A stretch of DNA of 64,000 nt from Saussurea involucrata. Its lineage: Eukaryota; Streptophyta; Magnoliopsida; Asterales; Asteraceae. A model generated the notes under the pieces. The model made no database searches, was not told the origin of the DNA, and saw only the letters and a list, made by a program, of their open reading frames with translations. Positions 24,170-36,200 of the stretch are shown in pieces. The DNA lies in the NCBI GenBank assembly GCA_033807775.1, contig CM066325.1:22563301-22627300 (forward strand), read 5' to 3'. A program made the translations under genes and the position numbers. How positions within the stretch are numbered: the stretch's first letter is position 1; every line of letters starts with the position of its first letter.

Positions 24170-24440
24170 TTCCGGACACCAGTGTTCGGTGGTGTCCGGA
24201 TATGTTGCAAGTGTCCGGGTAAGTGCCCCGTAAGGGTGTCCGGGTGTTTCTTAGTATTCGGGTAGCTGAAGTCTCCGGATAAGCTTAGTGTCCGGGTAGC
24301 TTTGCCCGGATAAGTCTAGCGTCCGGATAAGTCTAGCGTCCGGATAAGTGTTGTGTCCGGAAAAGTGTTACGTCCGGACAATGCTGTATCCGGAAAATAG
24401 CTGTATTCGGAAAATAGCTGTGTCCGGATTGAGTTCTCCG
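24170..24440 (+). repeat. TCCGG(A/G)TAAG motif cluster in LTR A
   Basis: About fifteen copies of TCCGG followed by A/G-T-A or AAAAG occur, including two adjacent GTCTAGCGTCCGGATAA units. Confidence 0.8.
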
Positions 24441-24875
24441 GACAGAAGGGTGAACTGTTTTCTGATGCGAAACTGTTACCTTAGGCGTTCGTGTGGTTTA
24501 GCTCGGATGTATTTAAGAAGTGCGTTGTACGTCAAGCAATGTGAGTTCCCTAACCCTTTTACGGCGCAAGGTGTTAAACGTTTTCTTTACTGATTATGGT
24601 TCTTAAAGCGCACTAAATGTTTATAATCGAAATGCATGTTTCTCACGAACGTACCTATTTATATCTAAAAGAAAGTTTGACATGATGAAATGTAAGGCAT
24701 GCTTTGTAAGGTTTTATTACATGCTTTATGTAGCGTATGTGCATGCTATGTGATGTTGGTCTGCACTGTGGGATCAGTGAGCCTCGGGATCCGATGATCC
24801 CTTGGTTATGGATGATGAGCCTATTGGTTGGAATTTGTTTCCTCCTAGGCGGGTGGAGGGGAGTCTGCTTGGGCC

Positions 24876-26213
24876 TGATAAGAGGTTTTCACACCCCGAG
24901 AATCTAACCGCAAGTGTACGGTGTCGAATCAAGTAATAACGTACGGTAAGTACGAGTATCGAATCCACGGGAACTAGGAACTAAGTATCACAATTACTAT
25001 AAGCTCTATTAACTGAACTATCGATAATTGAACGGTTGGTATTAAACTACTTAAATGCGAGAATTAAATCAAACACAAGACAAAACAGTAAACAGCTTTG
25101 GAAAATCAGAGAGAGAAAACAGTCGAGGGTTGGAAATCCAATGGTTCTCGCATACAAACGTCTGACTCAATTCAAATACCAGTTATTCCTATCAATGAAT
25201 ACTCAATCTTTATCTAATCATTGTTCTTTCTCAAGCTACAACGATTTTATGTGCAAAGCATGGTTCGTTTTCAAGCAACCGTGATTTCTATTTTGAAAAC
25301 ATAAGTTTTTTCTTTCGATCTCAACATATAGGGTTCAAAACGCATTAAGCTTAAGATTCAAACGGGACTAAGATTTACTCGGTATATCTCTATCCTTTCA
25401 TAACTTAGACATGCAATTCCTAATTCTACTTCTCAATTACTTCTCTCGAACATAAATTGAAAGCAATAAAACAATTGTAAGGTAGCTAATCTCACAAAAA
25501 CATTAAACACCAAATTGCATTCATTCATTAAAATAGGAAAACTGATAAAGGTCTCAGGTCATCTGTTTACAAGCTTAAACCACATTCATTCCAACCCCCA
25601 ACATGAACCGGTTAGTTCATGTCGGTGGTGGATTCAAACACAATAGAAAAAGATGGAAACAAGTATGTAGACATGATAATCGTGGCAACTGTAAATGGAA
25701 TGGTTACTCCCTTCTATCGTGCTCGTCTCTACTTCGCGTGATGAACGTGTATCTGATCCTCCCTCTATCGTGGCTCCAACGGGTGTCACTCGGCTCTGAA
25801 AATCGCCCCCGGAACTGCTCTGGCCGTCGTGTGAAAGTTCCGTCCTGCCGAATGACCTAAATCCCGAAACTAACAGCTTAAAATCGACAAACAGTGGCTT
25901 ACGCGGTTTGCCAAGCGACTTGCAAGTCGCGTGGTAAGTCGCGCGTGTCTTTTTGGCTGCGCGGGTCGTCGTTTGGTTCGCGGTTCGGGTCCTGGTTCGG
26001 TCGTGGGTCTTGGGCTTGGGCTCTTGGGCTTTCGTTGGCTTCGTTTTGGACTCAATTTGGGCTCTTTTTAGCTTCTTTTCTCGATGATTGCCGCCTCTTA
26101 GATAACCTGTATAATTCACTAGATAAACCGTAAAATACACGTCTTTTTACTTGAACACAAACCAATCTCATTGGTTTGAGAACCGAAAATAACGCCACAA
26201 AGTGGCGTTATCA
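24876..26213 (-). mobile_element. 3' LTR of Athila-like element (1338 bp)
   Basis: Read on the minus strand it runs TGATAACGCC... to ...CTCTTATCA. It has a 14-bp extra copy of GGCTTGGGCTCTTG-type sequence near 26010 relative to its partner. The small frames seen in it recur identically in the other LTR and are not genes. Confidence 0.92.
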
Positions 26214-26250
26214 ACAACCCCAAACCGAGCGTTGCTTGTCCCCAAGCAAA
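26214..26250 (-). other. Polypurine tract of Athila-like element
   Basis: Immediately inside the 3' LTR the minus strand reads CTCGGTTTGGGGTTGT, preceded by TTGCTTGGGGACAAGC. This fits the purine-rich primer for plus-strand synthesis. Confidence 0.75.
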
Positions 26251-27148
26251 TTAGCGATAAAAACAGCATAAAAGCATATATCTGTGAAAAAATAATGACT
26301 GCACAATTCCCAATCGGTACCAAGTGATGCAACGGTGATTTCCCATACCCGTGAATATCTATCCCACTCTCGCCTCATCCTTATTTTGTCCGATCTATGA
26401 CCTTCTATTGAGAGTTGAACTCGTGACTGTTCCGATTACATTAAGGTTAGACTAGGGCCGAACATACTAGGGAAACATTTCGCCTCGACCCTACCTCACG
26501 GGATACTCTCATTTCGCTCAAACCTAGGTTATCGCTCGTGTTGTCATGTGTAAGGAATTTATGTACAATAATACGCAAAATATTACATGACAACTCTCTA
26601 GAAAGACGCACAAATGTCCAAAAAGTTGATCTCAGAAGGAATCAAGTAGCAAGACAGGGAATATCGGTAAAGGTAGTCGTAAACCGTAATCACATCTTCC
26701 AAAAGATCATCCAGGTCTTTACAAGGGTTGTAATGGGGCTGAGGTTAAGGCTATGAAACGAAGGGTAAGAGGGTCAAAAATCCTTGGCGTGTCAATCATT
26801 GGCAGTTCTGAACTTTTCTACTTCAACCTCTATCATTTGGCCCTCTTTGTCACTATTGGAGTCGCTTTGACTCTCTTATTCAGCTGCTGTAAACACTAAC
26901 AAACTGTACTTATTTCTTTTTCTTTTCTTTTCTTTTTTTTTTGTTTTTTTTTCAGTTGGGACTTCATTGGTCCTCATTTCTATTTCTCGGGTTACATTGA
27001 CCCGTTTTATTTTTATGACTGGCCTGTTCTATTCTTTTCTGCTCTATCTCTCGTAGTTCATTACCACTTCTAATTTACACGCTTTCGGATGAGGGTTGGC
27101 TAAGGTTTATGGCTAAAGGTGTACTGGTGGGTTTAGAAACGAATAAGG
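26251..27148 (-). mobile_element. Non-coding 3' internal part of Athila-like element
   Basis: No domain-bearing frame is visible on either strand. It includes a T-rich run with TTTTC repeats (26905-26955). Confidence 0.6.
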
Positions 27149-28874
27149 TGTAACACCTGGAAAATCCTTGTAAGTAATGATAGTCCTAATATTTCTTTAT
27201 ATTTTGACTTCTTAGATTATAATTGATTTCCTAAGTAATTTCCGTGAATGTTACTTGTTATTTGAGAACTTCCGATAGAAATCTGTAAGTTTACTTCTTA
27301 AGGAAATTGATGAAAAATAGATGATAAAGTTAAATATTAGATTTTATGGATTAGTTGGATGGGTAATTTAAATACGAGTCCAACGGTACTTTCCGGGGTA
27401 AAAACGGAGTTTTAACGAAGAAGTTACGGCCAAATCAGTGGAAATCGAGAAGGCTAGCAAACAGAAGCTGGCGCCGATGGTGGCGCCGATGCATCGGCGC
27501 GGGGATCGGCGCCGAGCACCTGACGTGCTAAAAGGGGATTAAACCCACCTCTTTATCCTGAGTCATTCATTCTTTCACTTAAGAACTCTCAAATCAGATT
27601 TTGCTCTGCTAGTTTCTTCTAAGGCGATTCTCCATCTAAAATTAAGGTAAACTCTTATCTTTTAATCCTAATTCAATTCAAACAACTATTAGATGAATCT
27701 TACCAATTAAACTTGATTTAGGGCATTACATCTTCATCTTTCTTGTTGGAGTGATTAAGTTCAAGTCTTCAAGTTAGGGTAATATCAATTGAAGATTTGA
27801 GGTGAGTAACTTGTATCTAATTGTTTGTATTATACCTTATTACCATTCTTTATCTTGATTTTGTTATTGTTAATGAGAAATCTTGGTTAATAAGCTCTTA
27901 ATGGTTAAGAGGGATACAAGAAGAGTTCAAGTAAGTTATGGTGGATTAATTGTGTTCTATTATTTAGAATGCCATGGTAAATATTAGTGTTAAAGGTTTG
28001 GGTTTGATTATACATCATTGGTATGTGATTATGTTGATGGCTTAATTTATGTCTTAATGAAGTAAGGATGGCTTAATGGTCAATATGGACCTATTATTGA
28101 ATTGTAAACATGGATGTTTATTATTGATATTATATAGAATGTGATTTAATACATATGGATGTATATGAACTACATGGAAGTAGTATTGATCATGTTAAAT
28201 GGTTGGACCATTGTTACGTGTTAAATATGTTTGAATATTATTTGGATTAATATATTTGGTATTCACATAATTGGAGGAGCACCTAGTAGGCATTGGAGGA
28301 TATATTCTTACACACCGTGGGGTAAGTGTAATTGATTCATACCTTCGGATACCGTGGGGTTTTCCGTTTTGTTATGCCTTGTGACAATACCGTGGGGTAC
28401 CGATCAAGGTATATCTTCAATTATGATGTAACTGGGTAGCGATATGGGCCTTCTCCATGGAATCCAATTTGTGAATGTATCGAATTGTTATTCCTACATG
28501 CTATGATTATGCTCAATGTGCTATGTGTAAACCTCACTTAGGCTTTAAAAGCCTAACACTTGTTATGTGTTTTATGTGTTACAGATATTAGTGGTTCCGA
28601 ACACAAGAAGGTCTAGAACGGGGTTGTGAGCATGGGATCATTGTTGGAGAGTGAAAGATTGGAAGACTTATGATAGAACTTTCCGACATCCTTTTTGTAA
28701 TTTGATTACCATAGTAGTGATCAGATAAGCTAGTGGTCCAATAGTAGTTATAATTAACTAAATCTTTGTATTAATGATTATGAAATGTTAATTAGGTATA
28801 CTTTTACTTTAGTAATGTGTACCACTCTTTCGTTTTATGGAAGTTTTTGTTAACCCCTGTTTTGGGGTGTTACA
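27149..28874 (+). mobile_element. 5' LTR of LARD-like element
   Basis: It starts TGTAACACC and ends GGGGTGTTACA. A perfect 18-bp palindrome GCGCCGATGCATCGGCGC lies at 27483-27500 in a GC-rich, probably transcribed segment. The phrase ACCGTGGGGT recurs three times near 28313-28400. Confidence 0.93.
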
Positions 28875-28877
28875 AGT

Positions 28878-28889
28878 TGGTATCAGAGC
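28878..28889 (+). other. LARD primer binding site, tRNA-iMet
   Basis: TGGTATCAGAGC lies three bases inside the left LTR. Confidence 0.92.
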
Positions 28890-31800
28890 TTTAGTTTAAG
28901 TGAAATAAGTATGATGAGGAGGTACTTAGACTTAAGCTGAGATGAATTAAGTTATGAATCGTGAGATTGGGTAGAAGTATTAAGACGGGATGGCCTTAGG
29001 GTCGACAGAAATACATGAAATTAGTACGGTAACGACGGTAATGAGGATTCTCATGTATGATATATTCACAATCTCAATTAGCTACTGTTATTATGAATAT
29101 ATTGTTACATAAGCATACTTGTTTCTAAATTGTTCCAGTGACTAATGATCGGTAAAGTACGTTTCGTGTGATTATATTTATATAACCATTTCTCAGGGTT
29201 ATCTTTTGTTTTATAGCATAATGATGGTAAAAACGCCACCAAGGTCTTTCAATTCTTTGGAGGACGGGTCGGTAAATGATTGAGGGTGGGAAGGACAACC
29301 TAGAACTGGCGGGACTCATGAAAGTCCGCCGAGACAACCTTAAATAAGTGGATTGAAATGTGTGGAAATAGAATGTAAGATGTTTGATCAAGATGGGAAT
29401 AGTATGAAATGGTTGAGTAAGTGAGCCTTGGAAGGCATGTATAACAAGTGTTAGAAGGCTGAGAGGGTAACCACTGGTTGGAAATAGAGCGTCAATGATA
29501 AGTTGCGTGAGTTAAATGATAGACCTTGTTTGAGTGAATAGCCTTTAATTACAAGTAGAGTTTTATGCATGGTGTCCTCGAATGTGTGTTACATGGGTTT
29601 TCGTGATTTCAAAACAAATGCATAAATAGCAATTTAGTCGATGATGAGTCAGTATGTGCACGTGGGTATTTAAAGAAAAAGGCAATACCATTTACGTCGC
29701 ACATTGAAATTTTGAGTTTAGCAATTTGCAAAATACTTCATACTTTACAAGAAAGGTTAAATATAAATGAGTGTGAGAACCGATTAGCTTACTTCGTGTC
29801 GGTAATTTCTTTCAACTTTTGTCATATGAAAAGATTTTCATTAAATATATTACGATCATAACAACATCGTTTTGGTTGAAAAAGAGCAAGTTTTTCGGAA
29901 AGTAGTATGCAAACAATTCTCGTGATCGTTGTGCAGTACACTGAAGTTATAAGAATTTTGGGGTCATGTGTACCCAAGTTGCTCTAAGTGTTATTCTTTA
30001 AAATGAGGAAATGTGCGAAATAATATATTTAATACATTGTTATGCCTGAAGGCTATGAACGAACTAAGTCGTAAAATATTACTATAAGCTAAGAAAGAAC
30101 TCTGAGAATGGAGAGGTGTTGGATAAATCATGGGAGAATGGTTGTAGTTTTGGTAATTGTGTTCAAGAGGAAGGTGAACAATGGGAGAGTTGAAAGTGGA
30201 CTTTAGTGTCGGTTGTAAGAAGGTCTATACTCTTGTTTGGTAACTAGAAATACAGTTGGCAAGGGACGGTTGTGTCCGGAGGAAGGATTAGTAGTCATCA
30301 AGGTGATGGAATTAGCAAATTGCTATGAGTAGTGTGATGAGACAGAAAGGAAATACCCTCGACGTTAAATAAGAATTTATGGTGATTTTGTGATATTAGT
30401 ATTGCACGAATAAGTTTGAAATGAAGACGATGAGATGTAAATTGTATTATGTTATGTTGAAAGGATTAGGTTCAGTCCTTGTTAATGAATAGATTAAAGA
30501 AGTATCGATAGGTCGACTATTGACATTGAAGTCGGCAGTTGTGTAAGATGTATGAAGCCTTTTGCCTGTCACAGGGTGCGGTCTGGGTGCGTCCCGCGTA
30601 TGCCTATGCGGGCAGAAACAAAACCGTGAGCGGTACCGGCATGCTGTTATGCAGAGGGTATGCGCAAAGCGGACATTATCATGTACGGTGAACTGGGGAT
30701 GTTACAGAATGTTATAGAATGCGGACAATACATATCTTGTGAAACACCACATGTGGGGATTTTGAGTGATTGGCGAATAAATCACGAGTGGAAGAGGTTT
30801 TGGTTAAATTATTACATAAGTGAAAGTTAGGTGGTCAAAGTACGCTTTTAGAAGTTTATTGTGGTTGTGCAATAATTATGGTGTGATATATGCTTAAGCG
30901 CATTTTTTTAATAAGTGTCGGTTTAACTATTGGTCTTATGTGTGAGGACCGTTTGATGATCTTGTATTCTTAGTACCTTTGGGATTAATGAACTTTGGCA
31001 AAATAATATATATATATATATATATAATGTGGAGTATATAGAGTTGTATATACGTGTACATATAGATACATATATGAATTGACTTCATTGAGAAAGTAGC
31101 AATGAAGGGGTCGTGAGATTATCATGTCTCGAAGCATGTGTTACATGATGTGGGATTAGATGTATTTTAAATTTCATGAGTTGATATTGATAAATGATCA
31201 ATAGACCCTTTGAGCAGATGGCTTGGTTTTGGACTCGGTTGAGTCTTAAGGGTATTCGTCGGTTTAATTAACTTGACATAGACTTGGGGGTTGGAATTAC
31301 ATGAATTGTATTATAATTAAAGTTTACATAATGTGAATACATTGATTTTTCTTTTGAGATCATGTATGAATGTTAAGTTAGAATCGGAAGATTAAAAGTT
31401 GAAGGATCACCTTGTGGGGGTGTTAGGATAGTGAAAGACTATTGTTGTAGATGAACATTCTACTTATGATGTAGATGGTTTATATAGAATGAAGAATTAG
31501 GCACGAACATGGTAAGGGTATGGACTATGTCGATTTGCGATGGAGTGTGCACTGTATATATAATGGTTTGGAATCACAAAGAATTAGTAAGAAGCGAGTA
31601 AGTTTAAGTTAATTAGAAACTCGTGAGTTGTAGTTCAAACTAAAGTTGGGGAGGAATAAAGTAATGAAATAGATTCGGTTAATTGTGCGGGAGAGCATGA
31701 AGGTAAATTTGAATTGTGTACGAATGACCATGAGGGATCTGGTCTGCTGTGAGATGTTATGGGTGGAGAATGCACGAACGAGTAGTGGCATTAATTGTTA

Positions 31801-33160
31801 AGATAAATGTGTCAACCAGTAATAAGAAGTTATAAAGAGGGAACATTAGATGAAAGTCTTTTCGGGGGATTCCAGATGAATAGTACTAGTTGTCAATAAA
31901 GCTGTTGGAATATGTGATTGTAAGATGGTGTAGTGATTTGGCTATTATTGGAATAGAATGTCGAGCGGTAGTGTGAGTTTATCTAAAGTGATTTTGGTTG
32001 GGTGAGTCGCTAAATAAGTTTATGATTTTGAATCATAGGAAGTTTAATAAAGATGAGAAAGTGTTATCGGTATGTGGAAAGGTTGGAAGAAAGAGACAAA
32101 TATTGATTGGAGGGTAGTACTCCATGCTAACGTAGGAAGTAATAATAGAAAGATCGGACCTAGGAAAGTAGTCATACTACAGATTCAATGGAAACATTAC
32201 CCTTGACATGCAAACCTTTTAGTGCTTGGTTGCAATATGGTCGCGTGGTGCGATAGAGGAGTGAAGAAATGGTAACATTTTGTACCGAAGAAATGTACAA
32301 GTCATGGATGTAATGATGGTTTGCCATGATTATTGAAGTATTCAAAAGTGATAAGTATGCTTGATTTAAAGTACGTGGATTTTCAGGTAGTATACATTAA
32401 TGTTATTTTGAGACCTGGAGATTGAGTTGTGGTAATGATGGGGTGAAAGAAGAACTCTTGTTCTTCTTGATCCCATTGGATTTTAGGTGAGTTTTTATAC
32501 TTCACTTTATTATCAAAAATAATACTGTAACCGTTAAGGTGTAGTATTTCGTTATGAAGTTTAGTCAAAAGTGTTGGGGTATTCCTTGGATGTAAAGAAA
32601 TGCTTTGAATATAGTTCTCGGTATTATGAGAATTTAGCTAAAAGTCTTAGCTAATGATTCTAGAGAAACTGTCCTTTTGGACTGTAGCTATGTGTGGTGG
32701 ATTTTTCGTGTAAGCTTGAGAGAAATGATAACGGTATGGTAGACCAAGAAATAGTCGGATAAGGATTTGATGATAACAGTACTCTAAGGAGGTTTGTAAA
32801 TCTAAGTTGGGGAGTGGATAATGATGAAAGAAGTAAGGTTCAGAAAATATGATTAGATGAATCCTTGTTATTTATGGACTTTCATTTGTGAATTAAGTAT
32901 GTAAGACTTAAAGAGAAGAGATGTACAAAATATTTTATGTTGGTATGATGTGATTTCACTTACTAAAGTAATAATGGATGGTAAGGGTAGTTGTTTGGAG
33001 AAACTGTAAGGGGTAATAGAAAGATCAATTAAGAAGTTGTGACCTAAGGGTATGGTATTACATCATTGAGGTGTTAATATGACTTTAGAATTGGATGAGG
33101 ATATGAAAATTAAAGATCCTCATTTGTTTACCTAGCTTTGATTTCGAGGACGAAATCTAT
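28890..33160 (+). mobile_element. LARD internal domain
   Basis: About 4.3 kb has no frame longer than about 90 codons and no recognisable domain. Several blocks match the minus strand of 3480-5773 in the same order, although the two elements have different LTRs. A TRIM LTR fragment is embedded at 30554-30712, and a TA microsatellite lies at about 31007-31026. Confidence 0.8.
30554..30712 (+). mobile_element. Truncated TRIM LTR fragment
   Basis: GCCTTTTGCCTGTCACAGGG to GGGGATGTTACAGAAT matches the 3' two thirds of the TRIM LTR at 14938-15163, including three bases or more past the LTR end. The 5' part of the LTR and the rest of the TRIM are missing, and no target duplication is visible. Confidence 0.85.
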
Positions 33161-33163
33161 TTC

Positions 33164-33177
33164 AAGTTGGGGAGAAT
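33164..33177 (+). other. LARD polypurine tract
   Basis: AAGTTGGGGAGAAT immediately precedes the right LTR start (TGTAACACC) and is of the chromovirus type. Confidence 0.85.
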
Positions 33178-34903
33178 TGTAACACCCGGAAAATCCTTGT
33201 AAGTAATGATAGTCCTAATATTTCTTTATATTTTGACTTCTTAGATTATAATTGATTTCCTAAGTAATTTCCGTGAATGTTACTTGTTATTTGATAACTT
33301 CCGATAGAAATCTGTAAGTTTACTCCTTAAGGAAATTGATGAAAAATAGATGATAAAGTTAAATATTAGATTTTATGGATTAGTTGGATGGGTAATTTAA
33401 ATACGAGTCCAACGGTACTTTCCGGGGTAAAAACGGAGTTTTAACGAAGAAGTTACGGCCAAATCAGTGGAAATCGAGAAGGCTAGCAAACAGAAGGTGG
33501 CGCCAATGGTGGCGCCGATGCATCGGCGCGGGGATCGGCGCCGAGCACCTGACGTGCTAAAAGGGGATTAAACCCACCTCTTTATCCTGAGTCATTCATT
33601 CTTTCACTTAAGAACTCTCAAATCAGATTTTGCTCTGCTAGTTTCTTCTAAGGCGATTCTCCATCTAAAATTAAGGTAAACTCTTATCTTTTAATCCTAA
33701 TTCAATTCAAACAACTATTAGATGAATCTTACCAATTAAACTTGATTTAGGGCATTACATCTTCATCTTTCTTGTTGGAGTGATTAAGTTCAAGTCTTCA
33801 AGTTAGGGTAATATCAATTGAAGATTTGAGGTGAGTAACTTGTATCTAATTGTTTGTATTATACCTTATTACCATTCTTTATCTTGATTTTGTTATTGTT
33901 AATGAGAAATCTTGGTTAATAAGCTCTTAATGGTTAAGAGGGATACAAGAAGAGTTCAAGTAAGTTATGGTGGATTAATTGTGTTCTATTATTTAGAATG
34001 CCATGGTAAATATTAGTGTTAAAGGTTTGGGTTTGATTATACATCATTGGTATGTGATTATGTTGATGGCTTAATTTATGTCTTAATGAAGTAAGGATGG
34101 CTTAATGGTCAATATGGACCTATTATTGAATTGTAAACATGGATGTTTATTATTGATATTATATAGAATGTGATTTAATACATATGGATGTATATGAACT
34201 ACATGGAAGTAGTATTGATCATGTTAAATGGTTGGACCATTGTTATGTGTTAAATATGTTTGAATATTATTTGGATTAATATATTTGGTATTCACATAAT
34301 TGGAGGAGCACCTAGTAGGCATTGGAGGATATATTCTTACACACCGTGGGGTAAGTGTAATTGATTCATACCTTCGGATACCGTGGGGTTTTCCGTTTTG
34401 TTATGCCTTGTGACAATACCGTGGGGTACCGATCAAGGTATATCTTCAATTATGATGTAACTGGGTAGCGATATGGGCCTTCTCCATGGAATCCAATTTG
34501 TGAATGTATCGAATTGTTATTCCTACATGCTATGATTATGCTCAATGTGCTATGTGTAAACCTCACTTAGGCTTTAAAAGCCTAACACTTGTTATGTGTT
34601 TTATGTGTTACAGATATTAGTGGTTCCGAACACAAGAAGGTCTAGAACGGGGTTGTGAGCATGGGATCATTGTTGGAGAGTGAAAGATTGGAAGACTTAT
34701 GATAGAACTTTCCGACATCCTTTTTGTAATTTGATTGCCATAATAGTGATCAGATAAGCTAGTGGTCCAATAGTAGTTATAATTAACTAAATCTTTGTAT
34801 TAATGATTATGAAATGTTAATTAGGTATACTTTTACTTTAGTAATGTGTACCACTCTTCCGTTTTATGGAAGTTTTTGTTAACCCCTGTTTTGGGGTGTT
34901 ACA
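33178..34903 (+). mobile_element. 3' LTR of LARD-like element
   Basis: It is offset by exactly 6029 bp from the left copy along its whole length. The same 18-bp palindrome is at 33512-33529. Confidence 0.93.
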
Positions 34904-34908
34904 TAAGG

Positions 34909-36200
34909 TGCGTGTTTGGATGCAAAAGGGCTATGGATACACACAAAAGGGTGAAAGGGAACGATAGCTAAAAATGGTTAAAAATAAAACACATAATGCC
35001 TGGAATCATATCTTAAGGTACCCTTACCTAATATCCCTATGTTCGTCTTTGCTACTCAATGCAATAATGTAGCGAGATCATTCTACATTCACGACAAGGA
35101 ATTCGGAAAAGTGTATATGACTTAAGTGTATGAATCCCTCAAAATGAAAAACGTCTTTAGGCTCAAAACTCACTATCGGGTGGTCTCCACTAATGTCCCT
35201 AGTCATGTCCTTTCCCGGTCTTTCCCTAACGGTCACGTCACTATCACAAGATTCTTTCCATAATGGTTGGTCTCAATCATTCAAAACAAAAATTTTAGCT
35301 ACTATGATCTAGACACTCAGAGGTGCAGGAAATCTACGTGCATAACTTGGGCCCGATTGGGCAACCCCAAACCTTACCCACACATTGTCCCCAATGTGCA
35401 AGTAAAGTCGTAGGTGATGCGACTCGAATCATTGTGCAGTTATTACAGTTATCAAAAGGACGGGCAAGGCATTACATAGCAAGCAAAAGAAAACCCAAAA
35501 TTTCTAAAATGGGCACCCCAAACCTTGGTCGTGGCCTAGGTTTGCCAATAAAAGCCAACCCCAAACCTCGGTAAAACCGAGGTTTGCACAGGGTTAAAAG
35601 TGAGTGTGTAGATGTTTAAAAGATGAGGCACCCCAAACCTAAGTGAAACTTAGGTTTGTTGCATCTCGTGTGACTAAAATAGACTAAAACATCATACACC
35701 ACTCGTTTAGCAGAAAGAGTTAGAACATACCTGTTTGCCCAGACGCGTAGGATCCTCTCAAAGATTGAAGCGCTAGAATGGAAGACATCGGGGAGAAGGG
35801 CACACAAAAACAAAAACATGAAAGCAAAGGACGAAACATGCAAATAAAAAGAAAACACAAGCAAGATAGGAACAAAAACTGCATGAAAAACAAAAAAACG
35901 AAGCAACAGGGGACTCCCGCGGTTTAGCCCGCGACTTGCAAGTCGCGGGGCATCCCGCGTAACTCTCTGTTCGAAACCCAATCAGAGAGTCCCACGGCTT
36001 TGTACGCGGTTTGTAGGCCGCGCAGCAAGCCGCGTAAGCCCCTGTTTCAGCTATTTTTGGATTTTTTGGATTTTTCATTTTTTTATTGATTTTCGTAATA
36101 AAAACACACTCCAAAACAAAATTAATAAAAGGAAACAAACCTTGGTGGGTTGCCTCCCACCTAGCGCTGTATTTAAAGTCGTGGCACGACTATGTGGTTC
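34909..36200 (-). mobile_element. Non-coding segment of Athila-like element with PPT-like repeats
   Basis: No gene is seen. On the minus strand GGTTTGGGG(T)TG occurs at about 35366, 35515, 35560 and 35630, resembling the true polypurine tract at 26214. Three of these sit in hairpins (35519-35658). Closer to the protease end (35900-36030), short direct repeats around CCGCG(A/T)CTTG and GCGCGG occur. Confidence 0.55.
35519..35658. repeat. Three hairpins with AAACCT/AGGTTT stems
   Basis: CAAACCT...AGGTTTG occurs at 35519-35544, 35562-35586 and 35634-35658. The outer 7-bp stem is constant. In the last two the inner bases change in a compensated way (CGG/CCG and AAG/CTT), giving 10-bp stems. Confidence 0.85.

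Larger units (their letters stand above)
27149..34903 (+). mobile_element. LARD-like LTR retrotransposon, non-coding interior
   Basis: Both LTRs are 1726 bp (27149-28874 and 33178-34903) and align without indels, with about nine substitutions by eye. The target duplication TAAGG is perfect (27144-27148 and 34904-34908). A tRNA-iMet primer site and a purine tract are in place. The 4303-bp interior has no gag-pol frame on either strand. The 3' end (GAGGACGAAATC..., then AAGTTGGGGAGAAT) resembles the end of chromovirus-type Ty3/gypsy elements, which suggests that origin. It is inserted in the Athila-like element. Confidence 0.93.

Noticed and set aside
25036..25860. Plus-strand frames 25036-25284 and 25603-25860, repeated at 38841-39089 and 39408-39665
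   Set aside because: They are the two LTR copies of the Athila-like element; the identity comes from LTR duplication and no domain is present.
27470..27520. GC-rich palindrome as a terminator or origin
   Set aside because: It lies at the same offset in both LTRs and there is no bacterial context; it is kept only as an LTR detail.
27149..34903. 1.7-kb direct duplication as a possible assembly error or segmental duplication
   Set aside because: TG...CA ends, primer site, polypurine tract and a perfect 5-bp target duplication show it is an LTR pair.
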